64,000 nt of DNA from Candidatus Thiodiazotropha endolucinida (GCF_001715975.1 NZ_MARB01000022.1:1-64000), one strand, 5' to 3'; counted from the stretch's first letter, positions 9,694 to 19,619 are shown. The notes: generated from the sequence alone by a model not told the origin. A program made the numbers and translations.

Positions 9694-10135
9694 TTTCACT
9701 CTCCTTGATCTGTATCTGTGCGTACCTGAAAAGTGATGCATCTGGCAGAAAAATCTAACCATCGTATTTTATATATAAGCTGATTATTAATAACTCAAAT
9801 AGATATTTGCAACTTTACAGTACCCGATTTATAGATCCTGTCTATGGATGATCCGAAGTGCCCGGATGTTCAGTGCAAGTCACTCAATACGGCATCCGGC
9901 TCTGTTTACCCGGAAGTTGATTTTCGATCGATAAATTAACATGTAATTACCGAATTCAATCTTATAATTTAGTTTAATATTCATTGATATATTATTAATT
10001 AATATAGATAATAACATATACTTAAATAATCTTTGACTGGTTACGTCCATTTAAGGTGAGAGACCGGTAAGCGGCCTGTTACACTACCACCGATTAATAT
10101 TGCATCCTCAATAATCCCGAGCCAGTTTGCGAACC
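9694..10135. other. intergenic between divergent genes, no gene seen
   Basis: Strongly AT-rich between 9760 and 10040. It must hold the promoters of the sulfur-globule-like gene and the TPR glycosyltransferase, but I cannot assign boxes with confidence. There is no ORF or RNA gene. Confidence 0.4.
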
Positions 10136-12016
10136 ATGTCGAACACTCTCCAAAATGCTGAAAAGAAACTTCGTCAAGGTAAGCTTGGTGATGCCCATAA
10201 ACTCCTTACCCGGGTGTTGAAAAAAGCGCCTAAAAATCCGCACGCACTCTATCTGCTCGGTGAAACACTACTGCTTCAGGGCAGGCTGGATGAGGCTTTG
10301 ATCAATCTCAGGCAAGCGGTATCAAGCGGTCATGCTCAACCTTGCTGGTATGTCATGTGTGGTGTGGCGCTGGAACGAAAAGGCCTATACACCGATGCGG
10401 AGAAGTCATACAAACTCGCAGAAATGTCAGGTTGTACTGATGAGCGCATGTACTACATGCTTGGCAAATTCTACACCAACGTCTCTCATGATTTCGCAAA
10501 GGCGGAAATCTACTATGCAAACCTGATCAATATTAACCCACAAGCATTTGCTGCCTATGTGGGATTGAGCAGGCTCTACATACTTCAGGACAGATATGAA
10601 GAGGCAATTCAGGCATTGGATCATTGCCTGACACAAGGTTACGAATCCGTCGAGGTCTACATCAACCTGGGACACGCCCTCTCTCACCAGGGCCGGCAGG
10701 ACGATGCACTGACCTGCATGAAAAAAGCGATGGAGATCGATCCCGGCAATTTAATCGCAAAGCAGAATTACATCGTCCAGCTGTTATACACCTACGACGA
10801 TCAATCCACGATTTACAGCGAAGTCAAAACGATAACCCGACCACTCAACAAACGGACCAAAAAGCAGTATCGGGGTGCCGTTGATGTCCAGCCAGGACGT
10901 AAGCTGAAGATCGGATTCGTTTCTGCCGACTTGCGCCAGCATGCCATTGCTTTCTACTTCAAACCGATTCTGGATTGTTTCGATAGCGATCGATTTTCGC
11001 TGCATTTCTATTACAACAACACTGTCTACGACGAGATCACCGACGCACTCAAAGCCCGTGCGGACTCCTGGTGTGAGTGTATGCTGCTCAGCGATGAGCA
11101 GCTGGAGAGAGAGATACGCGCTGACAAAATCGATATCCTTATCGATTTATCCAACCATACGGTAGGCAACCGCCTGACACTTTTCAATCTGAGACCGGCC
11201 CCTATGCAGGTTTCATGGCTGGGTCTTCCGATATCGACCGGACTGGAGAGCATCGATTTTTCACTCAAAGACAGCTCTTTGATCGAGACTTGCAAACTCA
11301 GAGAAAACGCCAGCGAACAACTGTTACCGATCGAAAATCTAACACTCTATAAACCGCTTTTTGAGTTCCCGGCGCTGGTGGAGCCACCGTGCGTAAAAAA
11401 CGGACATGTCACCTTCGGCTCGTTCAATGGCTTGAGAAAAATAGATATTTCGATTATGGAAATCTGGGCAAGACTGTTGCATGACCTCCCCGGTTCTAAA
11501 ATCAGGCTGGTCATCGACGACTATCAAAACGAACTGATGAGGGATCATATCCATGATATTTTCGCCAAGTTCAATGTTGATAAGTCATCCGTTATACTTC
11601 ACCCAAGATTGCCGCTCGACGACTATCTACTTTCCCACAATGAAGTCGACATTGCATTGGATCCCTATCCTTATCATGGACAGACCACCTCCTTCAATTC
11701 ACTCCTCATGGGGCTGCCTCTGGTCTCGCGTGCCGGTAAGTCCGTGGCCAGCAACCTCTCGACACGGATTCTATCGGCGATAGACAGACGGCAATGGATA
11801 GCCAAGGACTTCGACAGCTACATCGAGATCGCACTCTCTTTGGCAAGGGACAAGGAGCGACTTGTTTCAATTCGCAGAACATTGCGTAAGGAAGTGGAAA
11901 ACTCGTCTATCATGGACTATGAGCGGCATGCGGAAAATATAGAAGCGGCCCTTATGAAAGGCTGGCAGTTGCTGTATGGAGCCAACAGCAAAGAGGCTAA
12001 TAATCAAGGCTCATAA
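10136..12016 (+). CDS. TPR protein with O-GlcNAc-transferase (SPINDLY-type) catalytic domain
   Basis: Read from the ATG at 10136 (a TTG nine bases upstream is also open), this 626-residue soluble protein starts with about six tetratricopeptide repeats (residues 1-220). A family-41 glycosyltransferase domain follows (about 260-610), with KIGFVSADLRQHAI, APMQVSWLGLPISTGL, VTFGSFNGLRKI and DPYPYHGQTTSFNSLLMGLPLVSR. Bacterial relatives transfer sugars from nucleotide donors to Ser/Thr of proteins, notably adhesins and flagellins. Neither donor nor acceptor can be read here. It opens a cluster with methyltransferase, sulfotransferase, acyltransferase and aminotransferase genes, which supports a surface-modification role. 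Confidence 0.88.
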   Translation: MSNTLQNAEKKLRQGKLGDAHKLLTRVLKKAPKNPHALYLLGETLLLQGRLDEALINLRQAVSSGHAQPCWYVMCGVALERKGLYTDAEKSYKLAEMSGCTDERMYYMLGKFYTNVSHDFAKAEIYYANLININPQAFAAYVGLSRLYILQDRYEEAIQALDHCLTQGYESVEVYINLGHALSHQGRQDDALTCMKKAMEIDPGNLIAKQNYIVQLLYTYDDQSTIYSEVKTITRPLNKRTKKQYRGAVDVQPGRKLKIGFVSADLRQHAIAFYFKPILDCFDSDRFSLHFYYNNTVYDEITDALKARADSWCECMLLSDEQLEREIRADKIDILIDLSNHTVGNRLTLFNLRPAPMQVSWLGLPISTGLESIDFSLKDSSLIETCKLRENASEQLLPIENLTLYKPLFEFPALVEPPCVKNGHVTFGSFNGLRKIDISIMEIWARLLHDLPGSKIRLVIDDYQNELMRDHIHDIFAKFNVDKSSVILHPRLPLDDYLLSHNEVDIALDPYPYHGQTTSFNSLLMGLPLVSRAGKSVASNLSTRILSAIDRRQWIAKDFDSYIEIALSLARDKERLVSIRRTLRKEVENSSIMDYERHAENIEAALMKGWQLLYGANSKEANNQGS

Positions 12017-12063
12017 ACGATCACCTCGACTAATAGTTGTTCAATTAGGAGAATCCAGAAGCT

Positions 12064-13524
12064 ATGAATATGTCAGACAATGTTGATTCAATCGAGGCGA
12101 CGATCCCTGAAATCGATACCGTATCGCGATTGCGGCGTTGGGCCAATGCCGATGATCGCGGCAAGGCAATAAACGAGGTTCAAGCCTATACGGATAAACT
12201 GATAGCGCGCACAGGTCGCGGCATGGTACTGCGCGAAGCCGACCTGCGTGGACTCGACCTCTCCGGTTTCGACCTGCGCCTCGCGGTTCTCAACCGGGCG
12301 GTCCTGCATGGCACTGACCTGAGCGGTGCGAATCTGTCCGGTGCAACCATCGTTTGCGCAGGCATGGAGAGAACCCTGCTCAAACGCGCCAACATGCGAG
12401 GCGTCTATATGCACGCATTTGCCGCTCAGGTCTGCGATTTCACCGATGCGGACATGCGTGACCTCACGGATGCCACGGGCAGTCTTTTCCATGGCTGTTT
12501 CATGACCGGCGTGGATTTCTCCGGTTCCGCCATTGCCGGTACCACCTTCTACCAGTGCATCATGGACAATACGCGGTTTGTGCGCAGTAACCTGCAGGGT
12601 TCAACCATAAACGAGTGCCACCTGGGCGGCGCCGATCTGACTGCGGCCCAGGTCTCGCAACTCACGATCACCAAATGCGACATGCGCGGTGCCACGCTTA
12701 ACGAGGCCAGTGGCGAAGCTTTTACCTTGCAGCGTCTCCTCGATACCGAGGGCTTGTCACTCTCTCAAGCCAACCTGCCCGGATTGAGGATCCGCAGTTG
12801 CACGCTCTCCGGACTGAATGCGAAGAGCCTGGCCGCTCGTGAGGCCGATATCTCTGCGGTCTCCATGCCCTCCTCCGACTTTACAACGGCAGACCTTGAA
12901 CATGCCCGGTTGATGAATGTCAGTTTTGAAAATGCCCGTTTCAGCGGCAGCAAGCTTGACGGTGCGCTCCTCACCAACTGTATGGCGGACCATACTGATT
13001 TCAGCGGGGCAACCGGGGAGAATCTGGCAGCGCGGGAATCCTCTTTTCAACATGCGAATATGACCAGCTTTACTGCACGATGCGCCCATTTCCGGGATTG
13101 CAACCTCTCTTTTGCGATTTTACGTAATGCCTATCTCTACCGCGCCATGATTACCGGAGATCCACCTAAATCGATGTCGATGATGCAGGCTGATCTTTCC
13201 GAGACAACGCTGGTCCAGTCCTATATTGCCGGAAATTTGAGCGGCGCCAATCTACGCGGCGCTTTGATGGTTTATGCTCGATTGAACCAGGCTGTGCTTA
13301 CGGATGCGGATCTTACCGGCTCCTCACTGTTCGGTGCCAGTCTGGTGAAGACCATATTCGATGACGCCAAGCTCGATAGTGTGACCGGCCCTGTATACAG
13401 CGACCGTTGCAGTGGACTGCAACAATCCTTGTCAGCCGCAAGCGGTGAAAGCAGCAGAAACCTGGCGGTCTTCGTCGATAATCTCGAAGGGTTGTTGACG
13501 GATCAACAGCGAGGATCGACTTGA
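12064..13524 (+). CDS. pentapeptide-repeat protein
   Basis: The 486-residue product is built largely of A(D/N)LxX repeats, for example ADLRGLDLSGFDLRLAVL, TDLSGANLSG and ANLRGALMVYARL. It should fold as one or two right-handed quadrilateral beta-helices. A short N-terminal segment (about 55 residues) lacks repeats. It has no signal peptide or enzyme motif. AGGAGA lies upstream, and the stop overlaps the next start (TTGA), so it is translationally coupled to the Ldh-family gene. Some such proteins mimic DNA, others are scaffolds or effectors; the role here is unknown. Confidence 0.85.
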   Translation: MNMSDNVDSIEATIPEIDTVSRLRRWANADDRGKAINEVQAYTDKLIARTGRGMVLREADLRGLDLSGFDLRLAVLNRAVLHGTDLSGANLSGATIVCAGMERTLLKRANMRGVYMHAFAAQVCDFTDADMRDLTDATGSLFHGCFMTGVDFSGSAIAGTTFYQCIMDNTRFVRSNLQGSTINECHLGGADLTAAQVSQLTITKCDMRGATLNEASGEAFTLQRLLDTEGLSLSQANLPGLRIRSCTLSGLNAKSLAAREADISAVSMPSSDFTTADLEHARLMNVSFENARFSGSKLDGALLTNCMADHTDFSGATGENLAARESSFQHANMTSFTARCAHFRDCNLSFAILRNAYLYRAMITGDPPKSMSMMQADLSETTLVQSYIAGNLSGANLRGALMVYARLNQAVLTDADLTGSSLFGASLVKTIFDDAKLDSVTGPVYSDRCSGLQQSLSAASGESSRNLAVFVDNLEGLLTDQQRGST

Positions 13525-14561
13525 TTGCTGAGACTCAACCCCAGCAGGTAGTGAATGTGCCTGTATCCGAGGTTGAACGGATCTGTCATCTGGCGCTTAC
13601 GCAATTTATCACACCCGCCACGGCGGTTGAGGAAGCGGCTGCACAACTGCTGGATGCCGAGCTTAGAGGGAAACACTCTCACGGTGTAGTGCGTATACCC
13701 TGGTTAAGAGAGAAGCTTGGCCGGTTTCAGCACCAACCCCCGGAAGCGGTACAGCTGCTGCCCTGGCTGCTGCATCTCAGGTGTCAGCAGAGCTTAGGTT
13801 ATTTGGCGGCGCGTGAAGGACAACGGCAATTGATGCGTATGCTGGACGAGCAGCCCTTTGCGGCCGTGGCCTGCATCGATGCCTTCCCCACCGGAGTAGT
13901 GGGTGACTATCTGAGGCCATTGGCTGAGGCAGGATTTGTTGCCGTCGGCTTCGCCACCAGTCCACTGCTGGTGTCGCTGCACAAAGACGGTCAGCCACTA
14001 CTTGGCACCAACCCCCTGGCCATTGCCTTCCCTACCTATGAAGATAAACCGGCCTTTATCGCCGATGTCTCGCCGGCACCGACAACATTTGGCCAGATAC
14101 TGGCAATGCTGTCCGGCTTTGAGGGTGATCTGAAAGATGTCATGCTGACGACTTCCAAGGGCGAACCTGCCGCGGATCTCAAGGAGCTGTTCGATGAACA
14201 TGGCAGATTCAACGGCAAAATCATCCAGACGCTCGACAGCGGCCCGCAACGTCGACAATATGCCCTGACCCTGGCGATTGAGATGTTGACCACGCTGTTC
14301 ACCGGTGAAACCGCCAAAGGCGGTCTGGTGCTAATGGCATGTGATCCCCAAAGGATACCGGGCATGCACGCCGACGCTGTCGTGGCGGTCATTGAACGCA
14401 TCGCCAACCATCAGGCTTGGCAAAACATGCCTGGTGGTCATGGCGATGCGAAAAGAAAGGCGCTGCTGAGTGAGGGTAGCGTGCCACTCCCTGAAACCCT
14501 TTGGCAACAGCTGCAATTCCTGGCGGACAAGGAAGTCGCGGCCCTCAAGCAAAGCGATTGA
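13521..14561 (+). CDS. Ldh_2-family (malate/L-lactate dehydrogenase-like) oxidoreductase
   Basis: A 346-residue NAD(P)-dependent 2-hydroxyacid dehydrogenase of the malate/lactate dehydrogenase type II fold. Family blocks present are LLDAELRGKHSHGVVRIPWL, GTNPLAIAFP and the C-terminal ALTLAIEMLTTLFTGE. The TTG start overlaps the stop of the pentapeptide gene by four bases. Known members reduce or oxidise malate, lactate, sulfolactate, ureidoglycolate or delta-piperideine-2-carboxylate; the sequence does not decide among these. Inside a glycan-type cluster it may make a modified sugar acid or amino acid building block. Confidence 0.82.
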   Translation: MIAETQPQQVVNVPVSEVERICHLALTQFITPATAVEEAAAQLLDAELRGKHSHGVVRIPWLREKLGRFQHQPPEAVQLLPWLLHLRCQQSLGYLAAREGQRQLMRMLDEQPFAAVACIDAFPTGVVGDYLRPLAEAGFVAVGFATSPLLVSLHKDGQPLLGTNPLAIAFPTYEDKPAFIADVSPAPTTFGQILAMLSGFEGDLKDVMLTTSKGEPAADLKELFDEHGRFNGKIIQTLDSGPQRRQYALTLAIEMLTTLFTGETAKGGLVLMACDPQRIPGMHADAVVAVIERIANHQAWQNMPGGHGDAKRKALLSEGSVPLPETLWQQLQFLADKEVAALKQSD

Positions 14562-14564
14562 CCA

Positions 14565-15671
14565 TTGGACACCACAGCGGCGATCACTCTGCTAATTTTT
14601 CCGGTCGATATGGATGCAACGACACCGTTTCTTTCTGTCGGACATGCCTTGGGGGTCAGACTCGTCGGTGCCACTTCAGTTGAAAATCAGATTGCAGATC
14701 CAAGGTTGGATGAGCTGATCCATCTGCCCTACATTTCAGATCCGGATTTTTTCCAAGCCTTCGAGGTCTGCCTGGAGACACATGGCATTACCCATGTTTA
14801 TACGTCCCATCCCGGGGTGTGGACAATACTTAAAGAGCTGCAGGAAGAACAGGCAGCCCAATCCAGTTTTCACCTCTGCCAACCCGCACCCTACCAGGCG
14901 ATCTGGCAAGATGCGGCTGCCGCTTATGCATGGGCCGATTCCGCCGTTGCCGATCCCTTTCCGCAACAGCTCACCGCCCCAAAAGGAAGAGTAAAGCCTG
15001 CGCTGAAACCTGGAGAGTATGCGGCGCTTCACAAGCAGTTCCTACATATACCTGGTCAATGCGACCTGGATAAACTCACCGCATTTGCGAACCTCGCAAG
15101 GATCCTGCCACAAGGGGACCTGGTGGAGATCGGTTCACTCGCCGGTCGCTCCGCGTTTGCCCTTGCCTGGCTGGCTGAGCGTTATGAGCTCGGAAACCTG
15201 ATCAGTATCGATCCCTGGTCGAACCAGGCAATTGAGTCACAAGGCCGCCAGGCGGAGATTCTGAACAGGGATTTGGAAGCTATCGATTTCAAGCGGATAT
15301 TTAGGGTCTATATCAGCAATATCTCATTGCTGACTAACGCCGGTTATATTCGCGACAGTTCGGCCAAGGCGATCGATCACTACAAACAGGCAGCCATGGA
15401 AGGTACGCTGATGAGTCCCCAACTCGGCACCATCGCAGTAACAGGAAAGATCTCACTGCTCCATATCGACGGCAACCATGACTACGACCATGTCCGTCAG
15501 GATATCGATGCCTGGACGCCTTATGTTATGCCCGGAGGCTGGCTACTGCTGGATGACTATGTTTGGGTCTTCGGCGACGGTCCGAAAAAAGCTGGTGACG
15601 AACTCTTGCATAGCACTATGTTCGACCTGTCGTTCACCATGGGCGATACTCTCTATCTACGTAAACAGTAA
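14565..15671 (+). CDS. class I SAM-dependent methyltransferase with extra N-terminal domain
   Basis: 368 residues from a TTG three bases after the previous stop; an ATG at 14610 is an alternative. The C-terminal half is a Methyltransf_24-type Rossmann domain: GDLVEIGSLAGRSAFALAWLAE (SAM loop), LISIDPW, LLHIDGNHDYDHVRQDIDAW and MPGGWLLLDDYVW. The first 120 residues (FPVDMDATTPFLSVGHALGV, ITHVYTSHPGVWTILKELQ) look like a separate alpha/beta domain similar to pre-ATP-grasp folds. The enzyme probably methylates a sugar or small metabolite used by the cluster. Tight spacing places it in one transcript with the preceding two genes. Confidence 0.8.
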   Translation: MDTTAAITLLIFPVDMDATTPFLSVGHALGVRLVGATSVENQIADPRLDELIHLPYISDPDFFQAFEVCLETHGITHVYTSHPGVWTILKELQEEQAAQSSFHLCQPAPYQAIWQDAAAAYAWADSAVADPFPQQLTAPKGRVKPALKPGEYAALHKQFLHIPGQCDLDKLTAFANLARILPQGDLVEIGSLAGRSAFALAWLAERYELGNLISIDPWSNQAIESQGRQAEILNRDLEAIDFKRIFRVYISNISLLTNAGYIRDSSAKAIDHYKQAAMEGTLMSPQLGTIAVTGKISLLHIDGNHDYDHVRQDIDAWTPYVMPGGWLLLDDYVWVFGDGPKKAGDELLHSTMFDLSFTMGDTLYLRKQ

Positions 15672-15674
15672 ATC

Positions 15675-15696
15675 GGATTAGTGTTAACAGACCCTA
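15675..15696. repeat. dispersed GTTAAC element, single end
   Basis: GGATTAGTGTTAACAGACCC followed by TA. It is one copy of the repeat found complete at 62166-62488, with one change (AGACCC for AGGCCC). It lies between convergent genes, and its CTA supplies the stop codon of the NeuD-type gene on the minus strand. Confidence 0.8.
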
Positions 15697-16374
15697 GAGC
15701 CGCGGCCCCAAGTCCACTTCCTCTTCACTATGTTGACGAATCGCCTTGGCGGGAGAGCCCACTGCAACCATACGCTCGGGAATATCGCGAGTAACGGTCG
15801 AACCCGCACCGATGAGGCTGCCGCGACCGATCCTTACCCGTTCAATAACCTGGCATCCAAGGCCCAAATAGGTTTCCTCGCCGCAGATCACATCACCGGC
15901 GACCCGGCTTCCCGGACCCGCGAACACCGCCCTGCCCAGGTGTGCGCCATGTCCGATCGTGACTTGCCAATCCAAGGCGACGAAATCATCAAGCCTTGCC
16001 CCATGATTGACTGCATTCATACCCATCAGCAACACCCCGCTACCCAATATTGCATGAGGCGAGACAAATGAGGACGGATTGACGATTGCCGGACAGTCGG
16101 CCTGTTTTTTCAATAACAGTTCGCCATAACGCCGGCGTGCGATCGGACTACCGATACCGACCGCGAAAAGGTGCCCGCTGATAAAGCTGATGTCGTGCAG
16201 CAGTTCGTCTCCACCCAATATCGGAAGTTGATTGATTATCTCCCCTTTGCTGCGGGTACGGTCAATGAACCCGACGGTGCTGAAACCGGCAAGTTGAGCC
16301 ACGTCCTTGAGACAACAGGCATGCCCACCGCTGCCGATGATCACCAGTGGCTTGTTGTTGTTGATTTTGCTCAT
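15694..16374 (-). CDS. NeuD/PglD-type sugar O-acyltransferase
   Basis: 226 residues. An N-terminal Rossmann-like domain (PLVIIGSGGHACCLKDVAQLAGF) is followed by a left-handed beta-helix of hexapeptide repeats (about 95-210: LDWQVTIGHGAHLGRAVFAGPGSRVAG, LGLGCQVIERVRIGRGSLIGAGSTVTRDIPE), with His of IGHGAHLG as likely catalytic base. Relatives acetylate amino-sugars from acetyl-CoA in sialic, pseudaminic or bacillosamine pathways. Its start overlaps the stop of the CoA-ligase gene (ATGA), so the two are co-translated. Its TAG stop lies inside a dispersed repeat. Confidence 0.88.
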   Translation of the reverse strand: MSKINNNKPLVIIGSGGHACCLKDVAQLAGFSTVGFIDRTRSKGEIINQLPILGGDELLHDISFISGHLFAVGIGSPIARRRYGELLLKKQADCPAIVNPSSFVSPHAILGSGVLLMGMNAVNHGARLDDFVALDWQVTIGHGAHLGRAVFAGPGSRVAGDVICGEETYLGLGCQVIERVRIGRGSLIGAGSTVTRDIPERMVAVGSPAKAIRQHSEEEVDLGPRL

Positions 16375-17706
16375 TGCTCATGCCTCGGCCTGCGATCAAT
16401 TACCCGGCGCGCCTTGAATTGTGTAAGCGGAAAATACCCCTGTTCCTTTGGCATGACAGTCACCCGCATGCCTAATCCACTCTGTAGCTTCTGTTCGGCT
16501 TTAGCCCTGAATAGATCACTCTCTATCGTCGTATCACACTCAGCCTCGATTCGGACCTGATCCAGTTCACCCTGGCGTTCAAGAATAATCCTAAACTCGG
16601 TTCCCATGCCATCCAAGCCTCGTAACAGCGCTTCAACGTCGCCCGGATAGAACTTGACGCCACGCACGATGATCATATCGTCAAAACGCCCGATAATGCC
16701 GTGAGGCATGCGGGGATAGGTACGACCACAGGCACAGGGCTCATCGGTCATGAGGGTTTCATCACCGGGAAAATAGCGGATCATGGGTTGTGATTTGCGC
16801 CACAGATGGGTGTAGACAACGGCCCCTCTACGGTTATAGCCATAGGATTGATTCGGATTTTGCGGGTTGACCACTTCGGTATAATCCACATCCTGATAGA
16901 CATGCATGCCGCTTCCGTGAGAGCACTCCATGTTGGAACAGGGATGAAGTTCCGCGACATTACCGAAATCGATGGCGCGTATGCCAAATCCCGACTCGAG
17001 TCGTTGCTTGACACTGGGAATGCTCGCTCCCGGTTCACCGCCGAAAAATCCCAGGCGCAGCCGGCTCGATGCCAACTCTATTCCCATTCCGCGGGCAGTC
17101 TCCAGGATATGCAGACAAAACGAAGGCGTCCCACAGATCACGCTGGTGCCCACCTGTTGCAACATGGCTATCTGGCGTTCGGTATTACCCCCCGCCATCG
17201 GCAGAACCTTGGCACCGATTCGTTCAGCCGCTCCGAGCAACCCCCAGCCACCGACATAGAGGCTGAGAGGAAATACGATCTGTACGATATCCGATGACCT
17301 CAGTCCGGCAGCCCAGCACTGCATGGCCTGGGCCTCGGATACATGTTCCCAATCCTCCCCGCTTATGGCAAACAGCGTAGGTTGACCAGTGGTTCCCGAG
17401 GTAGCCTGAATCCGTTTGACCTGGGAAAAGTCAACGCCCAGATAGTTACCGAAGGGGGGGGTGGTCGCGCTGCGACTGTTGCAGCATGGCCTTGGTGACA
17501 ATGGGCACCTTGGTTGTGAAGTCGTTGAGATCTTTTATCGCTTCAGGGTGCACACCATGGGCATCATAGAGTTGGCGGTAAAACGGGATCCGCTCATAGA
17601 CATAGTTCAACTGGTATTTGATGCGATCAATGATCAAGGCCTGGCGCTGATCGGCGGGAAGTGTCTCCCGCTGCCTGTCCCAGAAGTGCTCGCTATCTTG
17701 TTGCAT
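16371..17706 (-). pseudogene. PaaK-like phenylacetate-CoA-ligase-family protein, frameshifted at poly-C
   Basis: Two open frames together make a complete AMP-forming CoA ligase/adenylate-forming protein of the PaaK/CapK group. Residues 1-84 (IKYQLNYVYERIPFYRQLYDAHGV) are read from 17706. The rest (FGNYLGVDFSQVKRIQATSGTTGQPTLF, then CACGRTYPRMPHGIIGRFDDMIIVRGVKFYP) is read one base out of phase to 16371. The break is at a run of eight C on the coding strand (17454-17461); with seven C the frame would read HPPFGNYLG without interruption. CapK-like proteins occur in polysaccharide clusters, which fits its co-translation with the acyltransferase. Slippage, phase variation or a sequencing error could each explain it. 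Confidence 0.85.
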
Positions 17707-17749
17707 CGTAATTCGTCAATGCCTGAATCATGGTGCTAGTATACCAACA

Positions 17750-18535
17750 ATGAATTGTTATATATGCACGGCCCCGGCAGAGTACTACTTCAGTAAGCAA
17801 TTCGACCGATTCGGTCTCGACACAGTGGACTATGAACGTTGTACGGCATGCGGCACCGTGTACGCTCAAACCCTGCTGGAACTTCCGGAATATCAGTGGC
17901 AGTCAGTTTGTGAAAACTATCACGGCAGCTATCGTGGCAGTGGTGATAATCCCGATGATCCCAACTGGCATGTCAGGCTCGAGCAACAAGCCAAGGTGCT
18001 GTCGAAACTTGCCGACAACGGACTGCTGTCTACCGGCAGGCCCTGGCTGGATTATGGTTGTGGTGAGGGTGAACTCGCCGGGATGTTGGATACAGGGATT
18101 GGGCAGATAGCCCGCTATGATCGTTACTGGAAAAAGGAAGGCTATCTGCAGGAGCCTGACCTGATCCCCGGTGATTTTGACATGGTGATTTCCACATCCA
18201 CCCTGGAACATCTGCGCAGCCGATCCAGTATGGATGCCTTGGCAAGACTCGTGACCGATGATGGTTGCCTGGGCCTGCATACCCTGGTCCGGGGAGAAAT
18301 TCCATGCGATCCCAATTGGTTCTATCTACTGCCGGTACACACTATTTTTTACACCAACCGCGGTATGGCGCAGCTGTTCGATCAATGGGGATTCCTCTCC
18401 TCATTGTATGTTGTGGAAGCGCGGTTATGGGTGTGGTTTCGGAAGCCGCTCAAACAGCTGCTGAAGGAGAAGCCTGAACTGGTTTCAATACCGGGTTGGC
18501 ATATAGCAGAGGGTTTTATGGCCTATTGGCCGTAG
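17750..18535 (+). CDS. SAM-dependent methyltransferase with zinc-ribbon N-terminus
   Basis: A 261-residue class I methyltransferase. The N-terminus has two Cys pairs, CYICTAP and CTACGTVY, a zinc-ribbon-like arrangement seen in several sugar C-methyltransferase relatives. The SAM loop is WLDYGCGEGELAGML (about 100-114), followed by DMVISTSTLEHLRS and a C-terminal half of Methyltransf_23 type. It is divergent from the CoA-ligase gene with 43 bp between starts and 28 bp ahead of the sulfotransferase, with which it is likely co-transcribed. The substrate is probably a nucleotide sugar or lipid-linked glycan, by context only. Confidence 0.82.
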   Translation: MNCYICTAPAEYYFSKQFDRFGLDTVDYERCTACGTVYAQTLLELPEYQWQSVCENYHGSYRGSGDNPDDPNWHVRLEQQAKVLSKLADNGLLSTGRPWLDYGCGEGELAGMLDTGIGQIARYDRYWKKEGYLQEPDLIPGDFDMVISTSTLEHLRSRSSMDALARLVTDDGCLGLHTLVRGEIPCDPNWFYLLPVHTIFYTNRGMAQLFDQWGFLSSLYVVEARLWVWFRKPLKQLLKEKPELVSIPGWHIAEGFMAYWP

Positions 18536-18563
18536 TGGCATAATCAAACGATGAGAAACAGCC

Positions 18564-19574
18564 ATGTCGCAAGAAATGGGCAATGAATCCAGAGCTGAAG
18601 CATTTCGCCGCAATCCCGAATTGGAGAGCCTGATAGAACGACTCAATAACATATTACAGAGATCTGCCGAGCAAGAACTTGCTCAATTCAAAGCCCCCGA
18701 ACTGCCACTGGTATTGGTCGTGGGCGGTCCCCGTTCCGGTACGACACTGATGATGCAGTGGCTGGCGGCCAGCGGCTGTTTCGGATATCCATCCAACCTG
18801 ATCGCCCGTTTCTATAAAGCACCCTATATCGGTGCGCTTATCCATGAAATGCTGGTAAACCCGAAATATCAATACAAGCATGATTTCGAGGATATTCGAG
18901 CCTACACCATGCACAGCAGCTTCGCCTCTGATCTTGGTAAAACCGACGGTCTGGCCGCACCCAATGTATTCTGGTATTTCTGGCGACGTTTCTTCGATTT
19001 TGATGACTGCCCCTATCTCGACGAATCGAAACAGAAAACGGCTGACACCGGTAATTTCATCAAGGAATTGGCGGCTCTCGAGTCGGCCTTCGCAAAGCCA
19101 TTCGCCATGAAGGGCATCATCGTCAATTGGAACCTGGACTTTATCAACCGACTGTTCAGCAAAATTCTCTTTATCCACATACGCCGTGAACCCGCCTATC
19201 AAATGCTCTCCATTTTGAAAGCACGCGAACGATTCAGGGGGGATCGTCGTTTGTGGTGGGGATTCAAACCACCGGAATATGATGCCTTGACACTGAACAC
19301 ACCAGAACACGAGGTCGCTGCGCAGATCCGATATACACGTCAAGCCATCGCAGACAGTTTTGAAGAAATACCAAGCGCGCGATGGCTGTCGATAGACTAT
19401 GAGCGGTTTTGTGAAAACCCGGCAATGGTCTATGGTCTGATCCGTGATAGGTTGGCCCAACAGGATTACGCCATACCTGACCGCTACATGGGACAGGCAA
19501 GATTCCGTAACAGCAACGGTTCCTATTCTGACGCTATTAAATCCCTTGAAACCGTCTATTCAGGCATTGAGTAG
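18564..19574 (+). CDS. sulfotransferase family protein
   Basis: 336 residues with a PAPS-binding 5' phosphosulfate loop, GGPRSGTTLMMQW, at about residues 54-66. The later stretch ILFIHIRREPAYQMLSILKARERFRGD corresponds to the 3'-phosphate-binding RxP-xxxxxS block. It would transfer sulfate from PAPS to a hydroxyl or amine of a glycan or lipid. No membrane segment is present. It shares a short intergenic distance with the upstream methyltransferase. A sulfated surface glycan would be unusual but plausible for an organism that oxidises sulfur. Confidence 0.85.
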   Translation: MSQEMGNESRAEAFRRNPELESLIERLNNILQRSAEQELAQFKAPELPLVLVVGGPRSGTTLMMQWLAASGCFGYPSNLIARFYKAPYIGALIHEMLVNPKYQYKHDFEDIRAYTMHSSFASDLGKTDGLAAPNVFWYFWRRFFDFDDCPYLDESKQKTADTGNFIKELAALESAFAKPFAMKGIIVNWNLDFINRLFSKILFIHIRREPAYQMLSILKARERFRGDRRLWWGFKPPEYDALTLNTPEHEVAAQIRYTRQAIADSFEEIPSARWLSIDYERFCENPAMVYGLIRDRLAQQDYAIPDRYMGQARFRNSNGSYSDAIKSLETVYSGIE

Positions 19575-19619
19575 TCGACCGGCCAATTATAACCCCGGCT
19601 TTAGGTTACCGGGTAAAAA

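Noticed and set aside
13777-14407. Minus-strand frames opposite the Ldh-family gene
   Set aside because: Shadow frames without domains; the plus-strand Ldh_2 product is clear.
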